The position numbers and the translations under genes were made by a program. A model generated the notes under the pieces. The model saw nothing but the letters and a program-made list of their open reading frames with translations. It was not told where the DNA came from and searched no databases. Shown here in pieces: positions 47,192 through 55,759 of a stretch of DNA of 64,000 nucleotides (position 1 is the first letter of the stretch; each line of letters begins with the position of its first letter). The stretch lies in contig WLPJ01000001.1 of assembly GCA_009698815.1 (NCBI GenBank), positions 62,001-126,000 of the forward strand. Reading direction: 5' to 3'. Source of the DNA: Actinomycetota bacterium. GTDB taxonomy: Bacteria; Actinomycetota; Actinomycetes; Nanopelagicales; Nanopelagicaceae.

Positions 47192-47614
47192 TTATTTATC
47201 AGCGAGGATCATGCAGGTTATACGTGCAGTACAAGTACGTTGACCTTGCTCATTGCTGATCACGATTTCATAGACGCATAGAGTTCTTCCAAGAGAAACG
47301 GCGGTCGCAATGCCAGTTACAAATCCGGATGTAGCCGATTTGTGGTGCGTAGCATTTATATCAACGCCAACAATGCGGCGATTAGGCCCAGCATGAAGTT
47401 GGGTTCCGACAGATCCAAGGGATTCAGCTAAGACAACATTTGCGCCACCGTGTAACAAACCAATCGGCTGGGTGTTTCCTTCAACTGGCATTCGCCCGAC
47501 TAAGCGTTCAGGGGAGGCCTCTAAGATTTCGATACCCATCTTTTTATCAAGTGCACCACTGCCACGTTCGCGGATTAATTCAAGGAAGTTGGGAGTATTT
47601 TCTGGTTGCGTCAT
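47192..47614 (-). CDS. PaaI-type hotdog-fold thioesterase
   Basis: A 140-residue acyl-CoA thioesterase of the hotdog family, with the motif PIGLLHGGANVVLAESLGS (about 51-69), where the HGG and the downstream acidic residue form the active site, and VDINATHHKSATSGFV in the next strand. Similar proteins cut phenylacetyl-CoA-type or DHNA-CoA (menaquinone) thioesters. The substrate is not decided. It stands alone on the minus strand between livF and polA and is divergent from polA with a 36-base gap. Confidence 0.85.
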   Translation of the reverse strand: MTQPENTPNFLELIRERGSGALDKKMGIEILEASPERLVGRMPVEGNTQPIGLLHGGANVVLAESLGSVGTQLHAGPNRRIVGVDINATHHKSATSGFVTGIATAVSLGRTLCVYEIVISNEQGQRTCTARITCMILADK

Positions 47615-47650
47615 AGTTAGAAATAGTAACTTGTTCCATAGGATGCAGCC

Positions 47651-50248
47651 ATGAGCAAAGGCCGTTTACTTCTAATTGATGGCCATTCAATGGCATATCG
47701 CGCCTTCTTTGCACTCCCGGCCGAAAATTTCACCACCGCACAAGGTCAACACACCAATGCTATTTATGGCTTTGCCACGATGCTGATCTCACTATTAAAA
47801 GAGGAAAAACCGACGCATGTTGCTGTGGCATTTGATGTCTCGCGAAAGACTTTTCGCACCGATATTTTCCCAGAGTACAAAGCTAATCGTGCCAAAACAC
47901 CTGATGAATTCCGTTCGCAGATGTCATTTCTGAACGATTTAGTCACTGGATTTGGGATTAAACAATTTGCAATTGATGGATATGAAGCCGATGACTTGAT
48001 TGCAACCATTACCAAGCGAGCTGAGAAAGATGACATGGAAGTCTTAATCTGCACGGGCGATCGCGATAGTTTTCAGTTGGTTACGGATAAAACCACAGTT
48101 CTGTATCCAAAGCGGGGCGTCTCAGAAATGGCACGCATGACACCGGCTGCCGTACAGGAAAAGTACGGGATGAGTCCAGATCAGTATCCAGATTTTGCAG
48201 CGCTGCGTGGCGACCCCAGCGATAATTTGCCTTCTATCCCTGGTGTGGGCGAAAAGACTGCCGCAAAGTGGGTTGTTGATTATGGATCGTTAAAGGAATT
48301 ACTCTCAAACGTTGATCAAGTTGGCGGCAAAGTAGGTCAGTCGCTTAGAGATAATATCGATAACGTAATACGTAATCGCGAGTTGACTCAGTTGGTTCAC
48401 GATGCCCCCGTAGATCTTGACTTAGCTAATCTGGCATGGTCAGGTGTTATTGAATCTGATCTAACTAAACTCTTTGAGCAACTAGAGTTTCGAACTTTGA
48501 AGGATCGCTTAAAACCAATTTTGAGCGCAGCGTCAGTTACTTCTAAGAAAATTGAAGTTGAGGAGTTCACGCTCTTCTCACCAGAGATTGCCGGTGGGAC
48601 TTTAACTTCTAGCGAAATCGAATCCAGGATCGCGACTCACACGGGTGAGATCGCAATAGCTTACGAGATGCAGGATGCAAAGCTGCATCGCTATGCAGTG
48701 GCATTCTCTCCCAGTGATGTCCATTTAATCCATTCATCCGCGATGGGTGCATGGGCACAAGATCTTTCCATTAAGAAAATCATGCATGATGCGAAAGAAC
48801 TGGCTCGTCATAACTTATTAGATGGGATCGTATTCGACACCGCACTGGCTGCATACCTAGTTAATCCTGGAGTTCGAGCTCAAGAACTTAGTGATCTTTT
48901 TGAGCGCTGGGGGGATGGCGCAAAAATTGATCTAGCCAACCCTGATCAAGCTTTATTAACAAGCGCTGCCTCATTATTTAAACTCCGTAAATCTTTAGAG
49001 ACTGAAATGTCCGACCGTGGTGTTCTAAAACTATTTACAGATCTGGAGCTTCCGATCGCTCAAATTTTGGCGGTAATGGAACACCGGGGGATAGCAGTTG
49101 ACCGCAAAGGTCTGGAAAAGTTAGCTACCTATTTTGAAGGAGAAGTGGCGCGCGAGACAAAGGCGGCGCATCTAGCCGCGGGCCACGAGTTCAATGTCGC
49201 CTCACCTAAGCAACTTCAAGTGGTTCTCTTCGATGAGTTGAATCTGCCCAAAACCAAGAAGATTAAGACTGGTTTTACAACCGATGCCGAAGCCCTTAAT
49301 TGGTTATTTGAAAAGACCAAACACCCATTACTCGAATCTCTTCTGCGTATTCGCGAGACAAAGAAACTTGGTACAACGGTTGAGGGCTTAATCGCCGAAA
49401 TCGCACTTGATGGCCGCATCCACACTCACTTTGCGCAGACAGTCGCTGCGACGGGACGCTTATCTTCAGTTGGACCTAACCTACAAAATATTCCAGTACG
49501 CACTGAAGAGGGACGCAGTATCCGAAATAACTTTATCGCTGGCAATGGTTATGTTGGATTGCTTACTGCCGATTACAGCCAGATTGAAATGCGAATCATG
49601 GCGCACTTATCTAGCGATACTGGATTATTAGCAGCTTTCGAAACTGGCGAAGATTTGCATGCCACTGTTGCTGGTCTTGTTTTTGGCGTTAAATCAAATG
49701 AAGTCGATTCCGAAATGCGACGTCAAATCAAAGCGATGTCTTATGGGCTGGCATATGGGCTAAGTTCTTATGGTTTAGCGTTGCAACTGGATTTATCGCC
49801 GCCGGCGGCGCAAGATTTAATGGATAGATATTTTCAACGTTTTGGTGGAATTCGCGATTATTTAAAGGTCGTTGTTGAAGAAGCCCGAAAAGTTGGCTAC
49901 ACCGAAACCGTAATGGGCCGACGTCGCTACTTGCCTGACTTACTTCACGATAACCGCCAGCGGCGCGAGATTGCTGAGCGTATGGCGCTAAATGCACCCA
50001 TCCAAGGATCGGCGGCTGACATCATTAAGCAAGCGATGCTAAATGTGCAGCGCGCGTTAATTGCTGAATCATTTGAATCTCGCCTGTTGTTACAAGTTCA
50101 TGATGAACTTATCTTGGAAGTTGTTGCAGGCGAAGAAGATCAACTCACAGAACTTGTACGTCGCGAGATGGGTGCGGCTTACCCACTAAAAGCGCCGTTA
50201 GATGTCAGCGTTGGTATTGGTGTGAGTTGGAATGAAGCTGCGCATTAA
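47651..50248 (+). CDS. polA: DNA polymerase I
   Basis: Repair and Okazaki-fragment polymerase. The 865 residues contain a 5'-3' nuclease domain (LLIDGHSMAYRAFFA, 6-20; CTGDRDSFQL; GVGEKTAAKWV), a middle domain lacking the acidic exonuclease residues (no DTE-type motif seen), and the polymerase with TADYSQIEMRI, the O-helix RRQIKAMSYGLAYG and LQVHDELILEV. Loss of proofreading residues is usual for actinobacterial PolA. It ends 17 bases from the convergent MFS gene. Confidence 0.96.
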   Translation: MSKGRLLLIDGHSMAYRAFFALPAENFTTAQGQHTNAIYGFATMLISLLKEEKPTHVAVAFDVSRKTFRTDIFPEYKANRAKTPDEFRSQMSFLNDLVTGFGIKQFAIDGYEADDLIATITKRAEKDDMEVLICTGDRDSFQLVTDKTTVLYPKRGVSEMARMTPAAVQEKYGMSPDQYPDFAALRGDPSDNLPSIPGVGEKTAAKWVVDYGSLKELLSNVDQVGGKVGQSLRDNIDNVIRNRELTQLVHDAPVDLDLANLAWSGVIESDLTKLFEQLEFRTLKDRLKPILSAASVTSKKIEVEEFTLFSPEIAGGTLTSSEIESRIATHTGEIAIAYEMQDAKLHRYAVAFSPSDVHLIHSSAMGAWAQDLSIKKIMHDAKELARHNLLDGIVFDTALAAYLVNPGVRAQELSDLFERWGDGAKIDLANPDQALLTSAASLFKLRKSLETEMSDRGVLKLFTDLELPIAQILAVMEHRGIAVDRKGLEKLATYFEGEVARETKAAHLAAGHEFNVASPKQLQVVLFDELNLPKTKKIKTGFTTDAEALNWLFEKTKHPLLESLLRIRETKKLGTTVEGLIAEIALDGRIHTHFAQTVAATGRLSSVGPNLQNIPVRTEEGRSIRNNFIAGNGYVGLLTADYSQIEMRIMAHLSSDTGLLAAFETGEDLHATVAGLVFGVKSNEVDSEMRRQIKAMSYGLAYGLSSYGLALQLDLSPPAAQDLMDRYFQRFGGIRDYLKVVVEEARKVGYTETVMGRRRYLPDLLHDNRQRREIAERMALNAPIQGSAADIIKQAMLNVQRALIAESFESRLLLQVHDELILEVVAGEEDQLTELVRREMGAAYPLKAPLDVSVGIGVSWNEAAH

Positions 50249-50265
50249 CTTTATTTAGCAGGGGG

Positions 50266-51492
50266 CTACTTCGTGGTTGGGGAGTTGTTAGACATTGCCG
50301 CCAGATCTTCTTCGACTGTCGGTATGCGATCTGCCGCAGCCAAACGCTTTCGTCCCAAAGTCAGAATGATAAAACCAGAAATAATCGTAAATGTTGTAAT
50401 CGAGAGTGCAAATCTTGGTGAATAGGTTTCAGCAATCCAGCCACCGGCGGCGGCGCCAATCGACATTAACGTTCCCTCAACCGTCCAAATCCAACCCATC
50501 ATTGCCACGGCAGAACCTTTAGGTCGCACTGCTTCCATAACTTCCCAGTAAAAGACTTGGATGGTTCCGCCAACTAAACCTAAAACGGCGCCAGCAATTA
50601 CCATCGACCAACCTGGATAAGTAAAGACAATTGGTATCGAAATAAAAGTCCAAGTTAGATAGGTGATCCGCATGGCTTTTAATGCAGATACTCTTCCCGA
50701 AACTAAGCCACCGAGTAAACCACCGATAATATTTCCGATCCCCATGGCGGTCAGGATCCATGCCGTGCGATGCGGGACATCTTCCAAGGTTGCAAAGGCA
50801 GGAACTGCCACATCAAATACACCCCAACCAAAACCGATGAAACATCCTTCAATCATGAGTAATTGAATTGCCTTATGCCGCCAGAGCGAAATGTGGTTTG
50901 GATCTTTCTTCTCAGGTACCCAATCTCGAGAGATGTGCGTCAAGGCAAGTGCGCCACCACCAATTGCCATTAAGGCTGCAGCAACGTTAAGGGCGCTTCC
51001 TGGATGCGATGAAAGGGCGAGTGAAGTAGCAACAATCGGACCAATAACACCTGCAGTGCTCATCACTGATGTATCTACTGCGTACGCTGTTCGCAAGCAA
51101 TCTTCTGGCACAACCATTTTCCAAAGTGGTCTAACAGATAAGTTAATTGGGGGAGCGGTTATTCCCATGATAAAAGCTGCTACTAATATTGCGTTCTTAT
51201 CCTGCATCGTATTTAAGATCAACATCATTGATGTATAGCCGGGGACAAATATGCGCAGAGGCCATTTCTGTCCGAACCGATCCATCAGAGAACCACGCAA
51301 ACCTGCAGTGGCCGCACCTGCCAGAGAGTTGATTCCGATCGCTAATCCTGCGACCGCAACAGATCCAGTTGTTTGCTCAGTTTTAAAGAAGATCGCCAAG
51401 GCAACCATTCCGTATGAAACTCGGGCAGGGAAAGATGCCAAAACAAGGACCCACACATTTGGAATCGCAAATAGTTCTCTGTAACGCTTCAT
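50266..51492 (-). CDS. Major facilitator superfamily transporter
   Basis: A 408-residue protein with about twelve membrane segments. The loop between the second and third segments, GSLMDRFGQKWPLRI (about 68-82), is the MFS motif A type. The middle loop (about 190-205) is charged, as usual for two six-helix bundles, and the C terminus is hydrophilic. It looks like a drug or metabolite exporter, but the substrate cannot be assigned. It is divergent from rpsA; their shared gap is about 120 bases. Confidence 0.85.
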   Translation of the reverse strand: MKRYRELFAIPNVWVLVLASFPARVSYGMVALAIFFKTEQTTGSVAVAGLAIGINSLAGAATAGLRGSLMDRFGQKWPLRIFVPGYTSMMLILNTMQDKNAILVAAFIMGITAPPINLSVRPLWKMVVPEDCLRTAYAVDTSVMSTAGVIGPIVATSLALSSHPGSALNVAAALMAIGGGALALTHISRDWVPEKKDPNHISLWRHKAIQLLMIEGCFIGFGWGVFDVAVPAFATLEDVPHRTAWILTAMGIGNIIGGLLGGLVSGRVSALKAMRITYLTWTFISIPIVFTYPGWSMVIAGAVLGLVGGTIQVFYWEVMEAVRPKGSAVAMMGWIWTVEGTLMSIGAAAGGWIAETYSPRFALSITTFTIISGFIILTLGRKRLAAADRIPTVEEDLAAMSNNSPTTK

Positions 51493-51538
51493 TTGCCGTT
51501 AGTTTACGCATGATCAGTTGGCCGATTTGCCCTATTTA

Positions 51539-51586
51539 GCGCCAGAACCGTACGCTTACGCCCGTTCACCAGAATGGTTCTGGTGC
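51539..51586 (+). promoter_or_regulatory. Long inverted repeat in front of rpsA
   Basis: Bases 51539-51551 (GCGCCAGAACCGT) pair with 51574-51586 (ATGGTTCTGGTGC) over 13 positions, two of them G-T, with a 22-base loop. The repeat ends 29 bases before the TTG start. As RNA it could be a leader structure for feedback by S1; as DNA it could be an operator in the divergent MFS-rpsA region. A possible -10 (TATTTA, 51533) would place transcription start inside the repeat, which favours the DNA reading. Confidence 0.45.
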
Positions 51587-51615
51587 CCTATTACTTTCTA
51601 TCCCTACGGAGCAAC

Positions 51616-52989
51616 TTGAGCACATCATCACCCGTCGTAGCAGTTAACGACATCGGATCGGCTGCAGATTTTCTTGCGGCAATCGAAGGAACAATCAGAA
51701 ATTTCAATGACGGCGACTTAGTCGAAGGCACTGTCGTGCAAGTAGATCGCGAAGAAGTACTTCTTGATATCGGGTACAAAACTGAAGGCGTAATCCCTTC
51801 CCGCGAACTCTCAATCCGACACGATGCAGATCCAAATGACATTGTTAAGGTAGGCGATCGCATTGAAGCGCTCGTACTGCAAAAGGAAGATAAAGAAGGT
51901 CGCACAATTCTCTCTAAGAAGCGCGCACAATACGAACGCGCCTGGGGAGATATCGAAGGCAAGAAAGAACGTGACGAGGTTGTCGTCGGAACAGTTATTG
52001 AAGTTGTTAAGGGTGGCCTTATCGTTGATATCGGTCTTCGTGGCTTCTTGCCAGCATCACTTGTTGAAATGCGTCGCGTCCGCGATCTAACTCCTTACAT
52101 CGGCAAGGAAGTTGAAGCTCGCATTATCGAACTCGATAAGAACCGCAACAACGTTGTTCTTTCACGTCGTGCCTTCCTTGAGCAGACACAATCTGAATCA
52201 CGCACAACATTCTTGAACCAGCTCCAAAAGGGTCAAGTACGCACTGGTGTGATTTCATCAATCGTTAACTTCGGTGCTTTCGTTGACCTAGGTGGCGTGG
52301 ATGGTTTGGTACACGTCTCAGAGCTTTCTTGGAAGCATATTGATCACCCAGGTGAAGTTGTTGAAGTTGGCGATGAAGTAACCGTAGAAGTTCTCGAAGT
52401 TGATTTCGAGCGTGAGCGTGTTTCACTTTCACTTAAGGCAACCCAAGAAGATCCATGGCAAGCATTTGCTCGCACACACACCATCAACCAAGTAGTTCCA
52501 GGTGTTGTAACCAAGTTGGTCCCATTCGGTGCATTTATTCGTGTACACGAAGGCATCGAAGGCTTAGTTCACATTTCAGAGTTGGCCGAACGCCACGTTG
52601 AAATTCCTGAGCAAGTTGTAGCCGTTGATGATGAACTATTTGTAAAGATCATTGATATCGACCTAGAACGTCGTCGTATCTCACTTTCTCTAAAGCAAGC
52701 CAATGAAGGACATGAAGTAGAGATCGAAGCATTCGATCCCACTCAATACGGAATGGCTGCGCGTTACGATGCTGCAGGCAACTTCATCTACCCAGAAGGT
52801 TTCGATCCTGATACTCAGGAATGGAAGCCAGGCTTTGATTCACAACGCGAAGAATGGGAACGTCAATATCAGGAAGCGCAAACTCGCTTCCTTGCACATA
52901 AGAAGCAGAAGGCCGAGGCGAAAGCTGCCGATGCTGCTGCTCCAGATGTAGCCGAAACAGCAGAGGCTCTAGAAGTCGCTGCTGAATAA
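51616..52989 (+). CDS. rpsA: Ribosomal protein S1
   Basis: Binds mRNA on the small ribosomal subunit. The track ATG at 51574 adds MVLVPYYFLSL..., which is unlike S1 and falls in the inverted repeat. I use TTG 51616 (MSTSSPVVAVNDIGS...), with GGAG four bases upstream; this gives 457 residues and matches the actinobacterial N terminus. Four S1 domains follow (about 33-105, 120-185, 205-275, 290-360), for example GVISSIVNFGAFVDLGGVDG. The C-terminal tail is acidic and Ala-rich. A UUCG terminator follows. Confidence 0.96.
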   Translation: MSTSSPVVAVNDIGSAADFLAAIEGTIRNFNDGDLVEGTVVQVDREEVLLDIGYKTEGVIPSRELSIRHDADPNDIVKVGDRIEALVLQKEDKEGRTILSKKRAQYERAWGDIEGKKERDEVVVGTVIEVVKGGLIVDIGLRGFLPASLVEMRRVRDLTPYIGKEVEARIIELDKNRNNVVLSRRAFLEQTQSESRTTFLNQLQKGQVRTGVISSIVNFGAFVDLGGVDGLVHVSELSWKHIDHPGEVVEVGDEVTVEVLEVDFERERVSLSLKATQEDPWQAFARTHTINQVVPGVVTKLVPFGAFIRVHEGIEGLVHISELAERHVEIPEQVVAVDDELFVKIIDIDLERRRISLSLKQANEGHEVEIEAFDPTQYGMAARYDAAGNFIYPEGFDPDTQEWKPGFDSQREEWERQYQEAQTRFLAHKKQKAEAKAADAAAPDVAETAEALEVAAE

Positions 52990-52998
52990 TTAGTAAAA

Positions 52999-53034
52999 AA
53001 GAAAAGGGCTCATCTTCGGATGGGCCCTTTTCTT
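52999..53034 (+). terminator. Rho-independent terminator after rpsA
   Basis: AAGAAAAGGGCTCATC and GATGGGCCCTTTTCTT form a 16-pair stem (one G-T) with a TTCG tetraloop. The A-rich and T-rich ends give the needed T-tract and would also allow termination on the opposite strand. It lies 9 bases after the rpsA stop and separates rpsA from coaE. Confidence 0.92.
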
Positions 53035-53071
53035 ATGCTGGAAATATCTGGGCGGCGGTAGAGTTGGTGCT

Positions 53072-53662
53072 ATGCGAATCATTGCTCTGACCGGCGGCAT
53101 TGGTGCTGGAAAATCTCTGGTTGCACAATATTTCTCTGAACTAGGAGCACGCGTCGTCGATGCTGATCAATTATCCCGAGTAGCAATCGAGCGCGGTAGC
53201 GAAGGATTCGATGAAGTCTTACTTCGCTTTGGAGAATCAATATTGCGTGATGGAGATATTGACCGCAAAGCTCTGGCAGAGATTGTTTTTGCGGATCCAT
53301 CAGCAAGGGCGGATCTGGAAGCAATAATCCATCCACGAGTACGTGAGCTATTTAACGATGTTGTCGCAGATCTTGCGCCAGATGAGACCCTTATTTATGA
53401 AATCCCACTCTTAGTCGAAAGTAAGGCAGCTGCTAACTTTGATCTCGTTATTACCGTAGAAGCTGATCTAGAAATCCGTAAAGAACGTTTGCGCAAAAGG
53501 GGAATGTTCATCTCTGAAATTGAGCGCCGTATCGCAGCGCAAGCCAGCCGCGAAGAACGTGAAGCGCAAGCCGATCACGTGATCACCAATGATGGAGACG
53601 AGGATGCGCTGTTGCGTAGCGTAGAAAACCTTTGGGAGGACTTACTAGGCCAAGCAAAGTAG
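53072..53662 (+). CDS. coaE: Dephospho-CoA kinase CoaE
   Basis: Phosphorylates dephospho-CoA in the last step of coenzyme A synthesis. The 196 residues have the P-loop ALTGGIGAGKSLVAQYF (about 5-21), VVDADQLSR (about 28-36), HPRVRELF and the lid IPLLVESKA. Some actinobacterial CoaE proteins carry an extra C-terminal GrpB-like domain; this one does not. It begins 37 bases after the terminator and leads into uvrB after 9 bases. Confidence 0.94.
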   Translation: MRIIALTGGIGAGKSLVAQYFSELGARVVDADQLSRVAIERGSEGFDEVLLRFGESILRDGDIDRKALAEIVFADPSARADLEAIIHPRVRELFNDVVADLAPDETLIYEIPLLVESKAAANFDLVITVEADLEIRKERLRKRGMFISEIERRIAAQASREEREAQADHVITNDGDEDALLRSVENLWEDLLGQAK

Positions 53663-53671
53663 GCTAGGAAA

Positions 53672-55759
53672 ATGCGCCCGATCTCTGACCTGCAACGCAA
53701 AGTTGAACCCTTTCAGGTCATCAGTGACTACGTTCCTGCGGGAGATCAGCCGCAAGCGATCGAAGAAATTGTAAAAAGAATAAATGCGGGCGAACAAGAT
53801 GTCGTTCTATTGGGAGCAACTGGTACCGGAAAGTCGGCAACGACGGCTTGGCTGGTGGAACGGTTGCAACGTCCAACTTTGGTCTTAGCTCCGAATAAGA
53901 CGCTAGCTGCCCAATTAGCCAACGAATTTCGTGAATTGATGCCGAATAACGCGGTCGAGTATTTTGTTTCATATTATGACTATTACCAGCCAGAGGCATA
54001 TGTTCCACAGACCGATACATTTATTGAGAAAGATTCCAGCGTCAACGATGAAGTGGAGCGGTTGCGCCACTCAGCAACAAACTCGCTTCTAACTCGTCGT
54101 GATGTAATTGTGGTTGCAACCGTTTCCTGTATTTATGGTCTCGGAACTCCTCAGGAATATATAGATCGCATGATTCAGCTAAAAGTTGGCGATGAGATCG
54201 AGCGCAACAAATTACTGCGGCGATTCGTAGATGTTCAGTATCAAAGAAACGATATGGCCTTTGAGCGGGGCACATTCCGTGTCCGCGGTGACACCATTGA
54301 AATCATTCCAATGTATGAAGAGTTGGCTATTCGCATTGAGATGTTTGGCGATGAGATTGAGAAAATCATGACCCTGCATCCGCTGACGGGTGAGATCTTG
54401 CGCGATGAGACTGAAATTTATATTTTCCCAGCCACTCACTACGCCGCAGGCCCTGAGACCATCAAGCGTGCGATGAGCGACATTCAAGATGAACTGCAGA
54501 TTCAATTAAATCTCTTTGAAAAACAAGGCAAACTGTTAGAAGCGCAGCGCTTGAAGATGCGTACGACTTTTGATCTAGAGATGATGGAGCAATTGGGATT
54601 CTGTTCTGGAATCGAGAACTACTCCAGACATCTTGATGGTCGTGGACCAGGGTCGCCACCAAACTGCCTGCTTGATTATTTCCCAGAAGATTTCTTACTA
54701 GTAATAGATGAAAGCCATGTAACCGTGCCGCAGATTGGTGCGATGTTTGAAGGCGATGCATCTCGAAAACGAACATTGGTCGAACATGGATTCCGTCTGC
54801 CAAGTGCGATGGATAATCGACCTTTGAAATGGCCAGAATTCCTAGAACGTGTTGGCCAGAAAGTATTCCTCTCTGCAACTCCTGGAAAATATGAGATGGC
54901 TAAGGTCGATGGAGATGTGGTTGAACAGGTTATTCGACCAACAGGTTTAGTTGATCCCGGGATAGTAATTAAACCGATCAAGGGTCAGATTGATGATCTT
55001 CTAAATGAGATTAATATCCGTGCTGCGCGCAATGAGCGTGTTCTCGTCACGACTCTGACAAAGAAGATGTCTGAAGATTTGACTGATTACTTACAAGAAC
55101 GTGGTGTGCGCGTTCGCTATCTTCACTCAGAGGTGGACACGCTGCGTCGCGTTGAACTACTCAGAGAGCTACGCACCGGCGAATACGATGTCTTAATTGG
55201 CATCAACTTACTCCGCGAAGGGCTAGATCTTCCGGAAGTTTCGCTAGTTGCAATCTTGGACGCAGATAAAGAAGGTTTCTTGCGTTCAGCCACATCGCTA
55301 ATTCAAACAATTGGTCGCGCTGCCCGAAATGTGTCTGGTGAAGTTCATATGTATGCAGATAACATTACAAAGTCGATGGCTCAAGCAATTGATGAAACTA
55401 ACCGACGACGTGCCAAGCAAGTTGCCTACAACTTAGAACGTGGCGTAGATCCGCAGCCACTTCGCAAGAAAATTGCCGACATCACCGACACCATCGCTCG
55501 AGAAAGTGATGACACTGATGATTTGCTCGCCAGTGCAAAGTTGAAGAAGGGTGGTAAAGCCACTGTTCCTGACCTTGGTTTCCACAGTAAGTCACTTCTT
55601 TCGCTACCGCGCCAAGAGTTACTTGCCTTGATAGGCTCCCTGACTGAGCAGATGCGTTCTTCAGCGGCCAATCTACAATTTGAACTAGCGGCTCGCTTGC
55701 GTGATGAGATCAGAGAGTTAAAGAAAGAGTTACGCGGAATGGATGAGGCGGGAATTTAA
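53672..55759 (+). CDS. uvrB: Excinuclease ABC subunit UvrB
   Basis: DNA-damage verification helicase of nucleotide excision repair. The 695 residues have Walker [15 protein letters not shown] (about 49-62), the beta-hairpin [21 protein letters not shown], the DEAD-like motif IDESHVT, helicase motifs [11 protein letters not shown] and QTIGRAARN, and a C-terminal UVR domain (about 655-690) that contacts UvrC. It sits between coaE and uvrA. I did not find an SOS box in front of it. Confidence 0.97.
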   Translation: MRPISDLQRKVEPFQVISDYVPAGDQPQAIEEIVKRINAGEQDVVLLGATGTGKSATTAWLVERLQRPTLVLAPNKTLAAQLANEFRELMPNNAVEYFVSYYDYYQPEAYVPQTDTFIEKDSSVNDEVERLRHSATNSLLTRRDVIVVATVSCIYGLGTPQEYIDRMIQLKVGDEIERNKLLRRFVDVQYQRNDMAFERGTFRVRGDTIEIIPMYEELAIRIEMFGDEIEKIMTLHPLTGEILRDETEIYIFPATHYAAGPETIKRAMSDIQDELQIQLNLFEKQGKLLEAQRLKMRTTFDLEMMEQLGFCSGIENYSRHLDGRGPGSPPNCLLDYFPEDFLLVIDESHVTVPQIGAMFEGDASRKRTLVEHGFRLPSAMDNRPLKWPEFLERVGQKVFLSATPGKYEMAKVDGDVVEQVIRPTGLVDPGIVIKPIKGQIDDLLNEINIRAARNERVLVTTLTKKMSEDLTDYLQERGVRVRYLHSEVDTLRRVELLRELRTGEYDVLIGINLLREGLDLPEVSLVAILDADKEGFLRSATSLIQTIGRAARNVSGEVHMYADNITKSMAQAIDETNRRRAKQVAYNLERGVDPQPLRKKIADITDTIARESDDTDDLLASAKLKKGGKATVPDLGFHSKSLLSLPRQELLALIGSLTEQMRSSAANLQFELAARLRDEIRELKKELRGMDEAGI

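Noticed and set aside
51574-51615. Upstream ATG of rpsA in the track ORF
   Set aside because: The added residues are unlike S1, overlap the inverted repeat and have no ribosome site.
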